Source: Streptomyces griseoluteus (GTDB lineage: Bacteria > Actinomycetota > Actinomycetes > Streptomycetales > Streptomycetaceae). From it: a stretch of DNA of 64,000 nt. The position numbers were made by a program, and so were the translations under genes. Shown here piece after piece: positions 14,632 through 23,071 of the stretch. The stretch's first letter is position 1, and every line of letters starts with the position of its first letter. The stretch is from NCBI GenBank assembly GCA_000717735.1, contig JOBE01000010.1:1-64000 (forward strand), written 5' to 3'. The notes under the pieces were generated by a model that saw only the letters and a program-made list of their open reading frames with translations, was not told the origin of the DNA and made no database searches.

Positions 14632-16584
14632 TCAGTGATCGAAGCAGGGGTCGACGAACGACGGCGGGGGCACCTCGGGTGCGGCGCCCCGTGCGACGCG
14701 CCACAGGCGGTGCCGGTCCGACTCGGCGACGGCATCGGCCACGAGTGACGCCTGGCGGGCACCGCTCGACTGGTAGCCGCCGAAGTGGGCCACCGGGCTC
14801 CATTCCGGGCTGACCGGCGGGACGGCCTCGTCGAGGCCCTCGTACTCCGCGCTCGCGTGGACGATCCGGCCGCCGACGACGGTCAGGACGGATTCGATGT
14901 CGGGGATGGCGGCCTCGGGCACGGTGAGGTAGTCGTCGGACAGGATCGCGAGGTCGCCGTAGAAGCCCTCGCGGAGGATTCCCTTGACGTCCTGCTCGCC
15001 GGTGAGGCGCGCCCCGCCGCGGGTGTAGAGGCCGAGGGCGGTCTCGCGGTCGATCAGGTTCCCGGCCGGGTACAGGGAGGTGCCGCCGACGGTCCGGCCG
15101 GTGACCAGCCAGTGCAGCGCGACCCACGGGTTGTACGAGGAGACGCGGGTGGCGTCCGTCCCGGCGGCGACGGTGAGGCCGCGGTCGAGCATCGCCCGGA
15201 CCGGCGGGGTGTGGGCGGCGGCCTCGGCGCCGTAGCGTTCACGGAAGGCGGTGCCCTGGAAGGACATGCGGTTCTGCACGGACACGGCGCCGCCGAGGGC
15301 CGCGATCCGGTCCAGGCTGTCGGCCGTGACGGTCTCCGCGTGGTCGAAGAGCCAGCGGTTGCCGCCGGGGAAGAGCCCTTCCGCGGCGAGCTTCTCGAAG
15401 ACGGCCAGGTCGCGGCGGATCGTCTCGTCGTAGGTCGCGTGGAGCCGGAAGCCCCAGCCGTTCTCGAGCAGGAGCCGGACGGCGCTCTCGAATTCGGTCT
15501 CGTAGCCTGCGGCGAGTTCGGGCCGGGGTTCGGAGAAGTTCTCGAAGTCGGCGGCGGCCCAGGTCAGGTTCTCCCCCGCGCCGTTCAGCCGGAGCCACTC
15601 GTCGCCGTCCCCGGGCTTGACCATCTCCGTCCAGCGCTTCAGGTCGGCGAGCTCCTGGCCGGCCGTCTGCGGGAACAGGTGGTACGCGATCCGCAGGGAC
15701 AGCTCGCCCGACCGCGCGAGGTCCATGACGGTGGCGTAGTTGTCGGGGAAGTTCTGGAAGCCGCCGGCGGCGTCGACCGCCGAGGTCAGTCCGAAGCGGT
15801 TCAGCTCACGCAGGAAGTGGCGGGTCGACGTACGCTTGTCGGCCTCGTCCAGGGCCGGCGCCTTGGCCAGGGTCGAGTACAGGATCAGGGCGCTGGGCGC
15901 GGCGAGGAGCACGCCGTTCGGTTCGCCGTCCCGGCCCCGGACGATCTGGCCGCCGCGCGGGTCGGGGGTCTCCCGGGTGAATCCGGCGGCCCGTACGGCT
16001 GCCCGGTTCATCAGCGCCGACTGGTAGAGGTGCAGGACGAAGACGGGGGTGTCGGGGGCGGCGGCGTTCAGCTCGGCGACGGTCGGCATCCGGCGTTCGG
16101 CGAACTGCTCGGCGGTCCAGCCGCCGACGACCCGGATCCACTGTCCCTTGGGCGTGCGGCCGGCCTGCTCTCGCAGCATCGCGAGAGCCTGGCGGAGGCT
16201 GCGGACGCCGTCCCAGCGCAGCTCCAGGACGTAGTTCAGGCCGCCTCGGATGACGTGGAGGTGCGAGTCGTTCAGGCCGGGGATGACCCGGCGGCCCAGC
16301 GCGTCGACGACCTTGGTTCCCGGCCCGACGAGGTGGGCGAGGTCGTGGTCGTCGCCCAGGGCCAGGACCCGGCCGTCGCGGATCGCGACGGCGCGGGCCT
16401 CGGGGCGGGCGGTGTCACCGGTGAAGACCTTGGCGTTACGGACGAGGAGGTCGGCGTGGTCGTGCTCGCGACGCGGGGCGGGGACGAGGCCCGCCACCGG
16501 CATGCTCGCCGACGGGCCGTGTGTGGTGGGTCCGTGAGTCGACGGGCCGTGTGCGGTGGGTCCGTGAGTCGACGGCCCGGTCAT
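14632..16584 (-). CDS. YtcJ-type amidohydrolase
   Basis: A 650-residue metal-dependent amidohydrolase of the YtcJ/NfdA group. It has the N-terminal metal motif GLNDSHLHVIRGG near residue 105, WLFDHAETVTADSLDRI with a metal histidine, and the catalytic Asp in AAGTDATRVSSYNPW. Substrates in this group are amides or formamides; this one is unknown. ATG 16584 overlaps the stop of the esterase gene (ATGA). Its first 30 residues are a low-complexity THGP repeat from a 30-bp DNA duplication, probably tolerated as a disordered tail. Confidence 0.87.
   Translation of the reverse strand: MTGPSTHGPTAHGPSTHGPTTHGPSASMPVAGLVPAPRREHDHADLLVRNAKVFTGDTARPEARAVAIRDGRVLALGDDHDLAHLVGPGTKVVDALGRRVIPGLNDSHLHVIRGGLNYVLELRWDGVRSLRQALAMLREQAGRTPKGQWIRVVGGWTAEQFAERRMPTVAELNAAAPDTPVFVLHLYQSALMNRAAVRAAGFTRETPDPRGGQIVRGRDGEPNGVLLAAPSALILYSTLAKAPALDEADKRTSTRHFLRELNRFGLTSAVDAAGGFQNFPDNYATVMDLARSGELSLRIAYHLFPQTAGQELADLKRWTEMVKPGDGDEWLRLNGAGENLTWAAADFENFSEPRPELAAGYETEFESAVRLLLENGWGFRLHATYDETIRRDLAVFEKLAAEGLFPGGNRWLFDHAETVTADSLDRIAALGGAVSVQNRMSFQGTAFRERYGAEAAAHTPPVRAMLDRGLTVAAGTDATRVSSYNPWVALHWLVTGRTVGGTSLYPAGNLIDRETALGLYTRGGARLTGEQDVKGILREGFYGDLAILSDDYLTVPEAAIPDIESVLTVVGGRIVHASAEYEGLDEAVPPVSPEWSPVAHFGGYQSSGARQASLVADAVAESDRHRLWRVARGAAPEVPPPSFVDPCFDH
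16511..16570. repeat. Two 30-bp tandem repeats in the amidohydrolase 5' end
   Basis: The 30-bp unit at 16511-16540 is repeated at 16541-16570 with one mismatch, and a partial third unit follows. Because 30 is a multiple of three, it adds in-frame STHGPTAHGP-like repeats to the N terminus of the protein and can vary without frameshifting. Confidence 0.85.
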
Positions 16585-17534
16585 GCGAGGGCCTTGCGGA
16601 GGGCGTCGGTGGCGAGACCGATGGCGAGTTCTGCGGCCCGCGTCTCGCGCAGCGCGTTCAGCATGACGAAGTCGTGGATGGCTCCCTGGACGCGCAGGGC
16701 GGTGACGGGCACCCCGGCGGCACGGAGCTTCGCCGCGTACGCCTCGCCCTCGTCGCGCAGGACGTCGGCCTCGGCGGTGATGACCAGGGCCGGCGGCAGA
16801 CCGGTCAGCTGCTCGGTGGTGGCGCGCAGCGGCGACGCGGTGATCTGGGCGCGCTCGGCCTCCTCCGTCGTGTACTGGTCCCAGAACCACTTCATGGCGT
16901 CGCGGCGCAGGAAGTAGCCCTCGGCGAAGGCGTGGTACGAGTCGGTGTCGAAGCTCGCGTCGGTCACCGGGTAGAAGAGGACCTGGTGGGCGATGCGGAC
17001 GTCGCCGCGCTGCTTGGCCATGAAGGTGAGGGCCGCGGTCATGTTGCCGCCGACCGAGTCGCCCGCGACGGCGATCCGCGTACCGTCGAGGTCCTTGTGG
17101 TGTCCCTCGCGGGCCACCCACTGGGCGACGGTGTAGTTCTGCTCGATGGCGACGGGGAAGCGGGCCTCGGGCGACAGGTCGTACTCGGGGAAGACGACGG
17201 CCGCCCGGGCGCCGACGGCGAGTTCGCGGACGAGCCGGTCGTGGGTGTGGGCGTTGCCGAAGACCCAGCCCGCTCCGTGGATGTAGAGGATGACGGGAAG
17301 CGAGCCGGTGGCGCCGCGCGGGCGGACGATCCGGGCGCGGACGTCCCCGGTCGGGCCGCCGTGGACGGTGACCCACTCCTCGTCGACGGCGGGCAGCGGG
17401 ACGCCCTCGCCGCTCTGGACGTCGTCGACGGCCTTGCGGCCGTCCGGCACGGGGATCTGGAAGAGGAACGGCGGCTCGGCGGTGGCGTCGGCGAAGGCCT
17501 GGGCGGCGGGCTCGAGGGTCGGTCGGTTCGGCAT
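16581..17534 (-). CDS. Alpha/beta hydrolase, HSL (acetyl-hydrolase) family
   Basis: A 317-residue esterase with the HSL oxyanion motif ILYIHGAGWVFGN (His86-Trp90; usually HGGGW), the nucleophile Ser160 in VAGDSVGGNMTA, the acid in ITAEADVLRDEGEAYA and the His in QGAIHDFVMLNAL. Such enzymes cleave short-chain carboxylic esters. ATG 17534 has AAGGAGC just upstream. It overlaps the amidohydrolase gene by four bases, so the two hydrolases are probably made together and may act in sequence. No signal peptide. Confidence 0.9.
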   Translation of the reverse strand: MPNRPTLEPAAQAFADATAEPPFLFQIPVPDGRKAVDDVQSGEGVPLPAVDEEWVTVHGGPTGDVRARIVRPRGATGSLPVILYIHGAGWVFGNAHTHDRLVRELAVGARAAVVFPEYDLSPEARFPVAIEQNYTVAQWVAREGHHKDLDGTRIAVAGDSVGGNMTAALTFMAKQRGDVRIAHQVLFYPVTDASFDTDSYHAFAEGYFLRRDAMKWFWDQYTTEEAERAQITASPLRATTEQLTGLPPALVITAEADVLRDEGEAYAAKLRAAGVPVTALRVQGAIHDFVMLNALRETRAAELAIGLATDALRKALA

Positions 17535-17626
17535 GAGGGGTGCTCCTTCGGAGGGAGTGCGGGAGGGTGGGGCGTGGCCGGTGTTCCGTGCGGGGAACGG
17601 TTCTCGCGCGGCCGGATCACCGGAGG

Positions 17627-19141
17627 TCAGAGGCCGTACGCCTCGAGGAGGCGCAGCCAGACCTCGCTGACCGTGGGGAACGCGGGGACGGCGTGCCGCA
17701 GGCGGGTGAGCGGGACTTCTCCGACGATGGCGACCGTGGCCGTGTGGATGAGTTCGGTGGCCATCGGGCCGGTGAGGGTGCAGCCGACGACGACGCCCCG
17801 GGTCTCGTCGACGACGAGCTTGGCGTGGCCTCGGTAGTCGTCCGCGTACAGCGCGGCTCCGGCGACGTCGTCGATCCGGTACTCCACCGCGCGTACCGCG
17901 AGCCCCGCTTCGCGTGCCGCGCGTTCGGTGAGACCGACGCTCGCGATCTCGGGGTGGGTGAAGACGGCCTGGGGGACGGCGAAGCGGTCGGCTTCCGCGC
18001 TCCAGGCCTGCCCGCCGCCGGTGTCGGCGGGGCGGCCCGCGGCGCGCTCGGATATCGCCGCGGCGCAGGCTCGGGCCTGGTACTTGGCCATGTGGGTCAG
18101 CGGGGCACGGTGGTTCACGTCGCCGACGGCGTAGAGCCAGTCGCCGGCGTGCGCGGTGACGCGGCAGGTGTCGTCGGCCGGGAGCCAGTCCCCGGCCGGC
18201 AGTCCTGCGGCCTCCAGGCCGAGGTCCGCCGTACGCGGGCGCCGGCCGACGGCGACGAGTACCTCGTCGCAGACGAGGGCGGCGCCGTCGTCGGTCTCCA
18301 CGGTCACGGCACGGGTGGTGCCGTCGCGGGCCACCCGGGTCGCCGAGACCCCGAAGCGGATCGTGACCCCGAGAGCGGTCAGGCCGCGCACGACCTCTTC
18401 GCCCGCGCACGGCTCCCAGCCGGTCAGCAGGGCCTGGTCACGGACGAGGAGGGTGACGGAGGAGCCGAGCGAGCTCCACGCCGTGGCCATCTCGCAGGCC
18501 ACCACTCCCCCGCCGATGACGACGAGCCGCTCGGGCACCGCGTCGGCCGTGGTGGCCTGCCGGTTGGTCCACACGCCGATCCGGTCGAGCCCTTCGACCG
18601 GCGGCAGCACGGGTTCCGTGCCCGTGGCGAGGACGACCGCGAGCCGCGCCGGGAGGACGCGCACCGTGCCGTCGGTCCCGGTCACCTCGACCCGGCGCTC
18701 GCCGGTGAGCCGCCCGTGCCCCCGTACGAGGGGGATGCCGGCGCCTTTCAGCCAGGCGGCCTGACCGGCGTCGTCGCCGCGGCCGGTGAACCGGTCGCGG
18801 CGGGCCAGGACGTGCGCCGGGTCGAGGGCCGCGGTCACCGCCTGCCGCGCCCCGTCGACCGAAAGGGCGGCCTCCCTGGCGGCGCCGGGACGCAGCAGGG
18901 CCTTGCTCGGGACGCAGGCACGGTAGGAGCACTCGCCGCCGACGGCCTCGGCCTCGACGACGACGGCGGTCAGCCCTGACCGGACGATCCGGTCGGCGAC
19001 GACCTCACCGCCCGGCCCGCCGCCGATGACGACGACGTCGTAGACGTCTTCGTGGGCGTCTTCGTGGGCGTCTTCTTGGGCGTCTTCGTACGTGTCCGTG
19101 TGGTGCGTGACCGTGTGTAGGTCCTCGTAGGTGTCCTCCAT
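17627..19141 (-). CDS. FAD-dependent pyridine nucleotide-disulfide oxidoreductase (mercuric-reductase-like)
   Basis: A 504-residue flavoprotein with an FAD-binding VVVIGGGPGGEVVAD motif (residues 36-50), a redox-active pair Cys71/Cys76 in GGECSYRACVPSKAL, an NAD(P)H-binding VVIGGGVVACEMATAW, a second FAD motif in LYAVGDVN, and the dimerisation signature FTHPEIASVGLTE. The disulfide is in the spacing of MerA, glutathione reductase and lipoamide dehydrogenase, but no C-terminal Cys-Cys pair for mercury is visible, so the substrate is unknown. The first 33 residues form an acidic HEDA repeat. The gene overlaps the Dps gene by ATGA, suggesting a shared oxidative or metal-stress role. Confidence 0.88.
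   Translation of the reverse strand: MEDTYEDLHTVTHHTDTYEDAQEDAHEDAHEDVYDVVVIGGGPGGEVVADRIVRSGLTAVVVEAEAVGGECSYRACVPSKALLRPGAAREAALSVDGARQAVTAALDPAHVLARRDRFTGRGDDAGQAAWLKGAGIPLVRGHGRLTGERRVEVTGTDGTVRVLPARLAVVLATGTEPVLPPVEGLDRIGVWTNRQATTADAVPERLVVIGGGVVACEMATAWSSLGSSVTLLVRDQALLTGWEPCAGEEVVRGLTALGVTIRFGVSATRVARDGTTRAVTVETDDGAALVCDEVLVAVGRRPRTADLGLEAAGLPAGDWLPADDTCRVTAHAGDWLYAVGDVNHRAPLTHMAKYQARACAAAISERAAGRPADTGGGQAWSAEADRFAVPQAVFTHPEIASVGLTERAAREAGLAVRAVEYRIDDVAGAALYADDYRGHAKLVVDETRGVVVGCTLTGPMATELIHTATVAIVGEVPLTRLRHAVPAFPTVSEVWLRLLEAYGL
19045..19090. repeat. 12-bp tandem repeat at the flavoprotein 5' end
   Basis: The unit CGTCTTCGTGGG occurs at 19045-19056 and 19057-19068, with one change at 19069-19080, and partially at 19081-19090. 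It encodes in-frame acidic HEDA/QEDA repeats before the FAD domain. Confidence 0.85.
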
Positions 19142-19752
19142 CAGCCGCGTACCAAGGGCGTGTCCACGAGGTGCTCGGCCAGGAACCAGACCTGCGCCTC
19201 GCCGGTGCGGAGGACCTCGGAGACGAGCAGGTCGGTGGTGCCCTCGTCGCCCTCTGCCGAGATCCGGGCGGCGGCGTCCCGCGCGTCGATCAGGATCCGC
19301 TCGTGCGCGTCCAGGAGCCGCGACAGCATGACGGGCACCGGCTCCACACCGTCGGGCGGCCGGGGTATCGCGGTCAGCTCCGCGACGTGGCGCGGGTCTC
19401 CGACGGCGACGCCGCCGAGGCTCTGGACCCGCTCGGCCAGCGCGTCCACGATGGCCAGTTGGGCTTCCGCGTGCTTGTCCAGCATCAGGTGCAGCGAGTA
19501 GAACGTCGCACCGCGCATGAGCCAGTGGTGCTTCTTGTAGAGGGAGTACAGGATCTGCGTGTCGGCGAGTACGCGGTTCAGCCGCTGACACGCGTACATG
19601 CGGGTGTCGTGGCCGAGACCGATCGGCAGCTGCTTGAGCGTGCCGAACGCCTGCGTCTCGGCGCCCTTCTGATGCAGCAGCGGCTGACCGCCGCCGCGTG
19701 CGTTCGGGGTGGTGGCTTCGGTATGCGTCGCGGTGGTGGTTGTGGCTTCCAT
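19141..19752 (-). CDS. dps: Dps-family DNA-binding ferritin-like protein
   Basis: A 203-residue ferritin-like protein. The segment LYKKHHWLMRGATFYSLHLMLDKHAEAQ (residues 71-98) carries the Dps ferroxidase ligands, with the pattern H-x-W....F..LH..D...E. The 45-residue N-terminal tail is Thr-rich and basic-poor, and there is no long Lys tail, so DNA binding may differ from E. coli Dps. The family stores iron and protects DNA in stationary phase. It is the first gene of a long minus-strand run, and its stop overlaps the flavoprotein start. Confidence 0.9.
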   Translation of the reverse strand: MEATTTTATHTEATTPNARGGGQPLLHQKGAETQAFGTLKQLPIGLGHDTRMYACQRLNRVLADTQILYSLYKKHHWLMRGATFYSLHLMLDKHAEAQLAIVDALAERVQSLGGVAVGDPRHVAELTAIPRPPDGVEPVPVMLSRLLDAHERILIDARDAAARISAEGDEGTTDLLVSEVLRTGEAQVWFLAEHLVDTPLVRG

Positions 19753-19838
19753 CAGGTGCTCCAGGTCGAATGGATGGGTGTGCCCGGCCGCCCCGGTCGG
19801 GGGCGCGGGCGGCCGGGACCGGTCCGCGTGGCTCGCGC

Positions 19839-20357
19839 TCAGCGCCCGCCGAGGGCGTCAGTCCGGGCCGCCGGGGCCTGCCGGTGCAGGACGAGCCGGG
19901 TGAGCAGCCCGCTGCCGAGGCCGGCCGCGAGCGCGAGGGCGGCCCACCACAGCGGGTACGGCGTGAGGCCGAGGACCGCGTCGAGGGACCAGGCGCCGGG
20001 GCCGGTGGCGGCGAGGGCGGCGGCGGTGCCGACGAGGACGAGCGGGTACTCGTAGCCGTCGTTCTGCACCCAGAGGCCGTTGTGCCGCTTCACGGTGAGC
20101 GCGACCGTCATGACCCCGATGACGCCGGTGGCCGCCAGGGGAGTCAGGAAGCCGGCGGCGAGCAGCAGACCGGATCCGATCTGGCCTCCGCCCGCCGCCA
20201 GGGCGGTCAGGACTCCGCCGCGGAACCCGTCCGCGCGGAACTCCTCCGCCCCGCCCTCAAGTCCTTTGCCGCCCAGGTGCGAACTGACCTTCTGCACCCC
20301 GTGGCCGGCGACGAGCAGGCCCACCAGCAGACGCAGGATCAGAATGCCGGTGTCCAA
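19839..20357 (-). CDS. DoxX family membrane protein
   Basis: A 172-residue protein with four hydrophobic helices, beginning with LRLLVGLLVAGHGVQKV, the DoxX start with an internal His. DoxX proteins are linked to thiosulfate oxidation and to oxidative-stress complexes in mycobacteria, but the role here is unknown. It lies five bases after the stop of the YcaC-like hydrolase gene, so the two are probably cotranscribed. Confidence 0.87.
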   Translation of the reverse strand: MDTGILILRLLVGLLVAGHGVQKVSSHLGGKGLEGGAEEFRADGFRGGVLTALAAGGGQIGSGLLLAAGFLTPLAATGVIGVMTVALTVKRHNGLWVQNDGYEYPLVLVGTAAALAATGPGAWSLDAVLGLTPYPLWWAALALAAGLGSGLLTRLVLHRQAPAARTDALGGR

Positions 20358-20362
20358 GGAGG

Positions 20363-21025
20363 TCAGCCGGCCGCGTGCGCGCCGATGACGCTCTGCGCGT
20401 ACACGACACCCAGGCCGTACGCGCCCGCGTGCGCCTTGACGATCTCCATGACCGCGGGGTAGGTCTCCTGCCGTGCCCAGTCGCGCTGCAGCTCCAGAAG
20501 GACCTGCACCCAGGTCACCGGCACCGCGCCGGCGGCGAGCATCCGCTGCAGCGCGTGCTCATGAGCGGCCGGGCTGACGCCGCCGGACGCGTCGGAGACC
20601 ACGTACACCTCGTAACCCTGCTCCAGCGCCGAGAGCGCCGGCAGCACCAGGCAGACCTCGGTCCACAGGCCGGAGAGAATGATCTTCTTACGGCCGGTCG
20701 CCTTGACCGCCGCCACGAGCGCCTCGTCCTCCCAGGCGTTCATCGTCGTACGGTCGATGACCTCCTGCTTGGGAAACACCTCGGCGAGCTGCGGCAGCAG
20801 GGGCCCGGAGAACGACTCGGCGGCGACCGTGGTCAGGACGGCCGGCACGTCGAACGCCCGCGCCGCCTTGGCGAGACCCACGGTGCTGTTGATGATCGCG
20901 GCGCGGTCACCGCTCCCCGTACCGAAGAACATCTGCGGCTGGTGGTCCACGAAGAGCATGACCGCGTTGTCGGGGGTGAGCAGATCCGCGCTCGGGGCGG
21001 CCTGCACCTTGTCAATGTCGAACAT
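20363..21025 (-). CDS. Isochorismatase-family hydrolase (YcaC-like)
   Basis: A 220-residue cysteine hydrolase. The catalytic triad is visible as Asp27 (MLFVDHQPQMFF), a Lys in ATGRKKIILSG (113 or 114) and Cys125 (GLWTEVCLVLPALS). The best general match by eye is the YcaC branch of unknown physiological substrate: INSTVGLAKAARAFDVPAVL and SDASGGVSPAAHEHAL are characteristic. ATG 21025 has GAGAGGA just upstream. The open frame extends 57 bases further but without a better start. Cytoplasmic. Confidence 0.88.
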   Translation of the reverse strand: MFDIDKVQAAPSADLLTPDNAVMLFVDHQPQMFFGTGSGDRAAIINSTVGLAKAARAFDVPAVLTTVAAESFSGPLLPQLAEVFPKQEVIDRTTMNAWEDEALVAAVKATGRKKIILSGLWTEVCLVLPALSALEQGYEVYVVSDASGGVSPAAHEHALQRMLAAGAVPVTWVQVLLELQRDWARQETYPAVMEIVKAHAGAYGLGVVYAQSVIGAHAAG

Positions 21026-21380
21026 GAGGGGTCCTCTCGGAGCGGTGGGTAGCGTGCCCGCCGCACTCCCGCGGCCCGGCACACCACGACGCTACGACCG
21101 CCCTGACCGGCCGACTTTCCTCTCCGTGCCCAGGCAATGGCACGACAGCGCACTACCGGGAACGCTGCCGGGTCCGGCCGAGGGCCGGTGTGTCATCGCC
21201 GTCCTCGCCGCACTCGGCTGGCCGGCCGTGGTTGCCGTGGCAGCCCGTTTGGCTCAGGTGCTGGTGTCGAACGACCGTACGCCCACTGGCTCGCCGCACA
21301 GGTGGGACTCACGGTCATCGGACCCGCGCAACAGTGCTGACGGCGGCCGCCGTCGACTTCAGCGATCGGGCGGCACCTTG
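21026..21380. other. Intergenic region, possible gene remnants
   Basis: About 355 bp between two minus-strand genes. It should hold the promoter of the YcaC-like gene. On the plus strand one frame reads VIAVLAALGWPAVVAVAARL and another reads YAHWLAAQVGLTVIGP, which look like shreds of coding sequence in different frames. I cannot assign them to a family and call no gene here. Confidence 0.4.
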
Positions 21381-22826
21381 TCATTCGTCGGCCGGGCGGA
21401 GGAATTCGGCGCCTATGGACCGGGCTGTCTCGCCGATCTCGTCCTGGTTCTCGTCCTCCGCCGTGAACAGGACCATGCCGATGCTGCCCTTGTCTCCCCA
21501 GATGCACATCGCCCGAGGCGTTCCGGTGGCCGCCTCGGTGTATCGGAGACACCGCATCCAGCCTCCGTACGGGCCGGCGCCGGCCCGCCAGGTGTCGTGG
21601 ACGACGCCGACGCCTGCCATGTTCGCGGGGACGATCCCACCGTTCTCGAACAGGTACGACTCCCGCATCTCGTGGAAGTCTCCGGTCGCCACCGCGACCA
21701 GGTACTCGGCGGCGGCGTCCGGGGCGGCGTCCTCGGCGACGTACACCCGGGCCGTCGTCTCAGCCGTCCTGCGGTCGGGCAGGGCGGCGAACGGGTCGGA
21801 CTGCTGGCGGAGCTCGAATCCCTCCAGGCCCCGGAAGGTGTCGTGGGCGACGATGTCGTAGCGGGGGTACGCGAGGGAAGAGGCGTACGCCGCGGTGCCG
21901 ACGACCAGGACGAGGGCGACTCCGGCCCCGGCGAAGACGTACTCGCGCGGTGTCAGGCGCGGCACGGGCGGCAGCTCGGGCGGCCCGAACCCGTCGCCCC
22001 CGGCATCCGCTTCGCTGTCCCGTGCGGGTTCGTTCACCGCCGCGGCCATCCGCGCGGCAGCCCGCTCGCGGGCGGCGAGGAGCTGCTTGCGGAGGACGAG
22101 GAAGGGCAGCCCCATCAGCAGCCCCACCCCCGCCACCACGCCGTACGGCACCGCCGGCAGGACGGTCGGGCGCAGGACGGCGAGCAGGGCGACGACCGTA
22201 CCGACCGCGCATCGGTATTCGAGGCCCCTGCGCAGCAGCAGGCGCAACCAGGTCCGGCCCGGGGCGGTGAGGGCGGCCGTGGTCTCGGCGAGCACGGCGA
22301 GCCGTAGGTTGCGCGGGGCAGCGGCGGCCCAGTGGGCGGCCTGGGCGGCGGCGGCCCCGGGCGTGGGCGCGTCGGCGAAGACCCTGCCCGCGTCGAACGA
22401 CTGCATCCGGCGCACCGAAGCGGTGTTCTTGGCGTCGGCGGAGACGGAGCTTCCCGCGGCCTCGGCGCGCGACAGCTCCACGGAGTACGGTGCGATCTCG
22501 CGCAGGCGGGCGAGGAGCGCGACGCTCCGGGCGTTCCGTGCCGGCCGGTCCACCGCGTCGGTTCCGGCGCAGAGTTCCGCGTACCCGGCCAGCAGACCTA
22601 CGTCGTCAGGGAAGGCGTCGAGGCCCTCGCGGAAGACCCGCTCGGCGGCGTCGTCGTGGTCGTCGTCGTCCTCGGCCATGTGGGCGCGGGCGAGCGCGAG
22701 GAGAAGCCCGGCGTCGGGCCCGTCCGTGTCGAGCGCGCTCCGCGCGGCGGTCCGCGCCTCGGCCGCCCGGCCGGCCGCGACAAGCGCGTCGACCCGCCCG
22801 CGCACATCGTCACTGGTGTCGTTCAA
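21381..22826 (-). CDS. Hypothetical membrane protein with TPR-like N terminus
   Basis: A 481-residue protein. Residues 1-115 look like short helical repeats of the TPR kind (GLLLALARAHMAEDD, RVFREGLDAFPDDVGLLAGYAELC). Hydrophobic helices follow at about 205-219, 222-245 and 296-316. The C-terminal 160 residues form a soluble domain, probably outside the membrane. The start appears to be TTG 22826 preceded by GGTGGGG; a GTG seven codons later is an alternative. No enzyme motif is recognised. It is divergent from the ion channel gene. Confidence 0.75.
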   Translation of the reverse strand: MNDTSDDVRGRVDALVAAGRAAEARTAARSALDTDGPDAGLLLALARAHMAEDDDDHDDAAERVFREGLDAFPDDVGLLAGYAELCAGTDAVDRPARNARSVALLARLREIAPYSVELSRAEAAGSSVSADAKNTASVRRMQSFDAGRVFADAPTPGAAAAQAAHWAAAAPRNLRLAVLAETTAALTAPGRTWLRLLLRRGLEYRCAVGTVVALLAVLRPTVLPAVPYGVVAGVGLLMGLPFLVLRKQLLAARERAAARMAAAVNEPARDSEADAGGDGFGPPELPPVPRLTPREYVFAGAGVALVLVVGTAAYASSLAYPRYDIVAHDTFRGLEGFELRQQSDPFAALPDRRTAETTARVYVAEDAAPDAAAEYLVAVATGDFHEMRESYLFENGGIVPANMAGVGVVHDTWRAGAGPYGGWMRCLRYTEAATGTPRAMCIWGDKGSIGMVLFTAEDENQDEIGETARSIGAEFLRPADE

Positions 22827-23071
22827 GAGTCCCCACCCCTGGTACAGCGGGCCGGACTGACGCGGCCGCGACCGCGACCGTCACTATCGCCCGTACCGGA
22901 ATCCTGGTCAACCAGTGATCCACGCCTCTGACCTCATCTCTTGTCGTGCTGCAGGGTGCAACCGGATGCCCCTGTGTGCACGGCGCCCGCCCGTGAAAGT
23001 GGGCTGCGCCAGCGGGATGAAATCACCGGCCGGGAGCGGGCTCCACGGGCCGGAGCGGGAAAGGTGACCCA

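Noticed and set aside
21026..21380. Possible small gene on the plus strand
   Set aside because: Coding-like shreds appear in two frames, with no start, ribosome site or family match.
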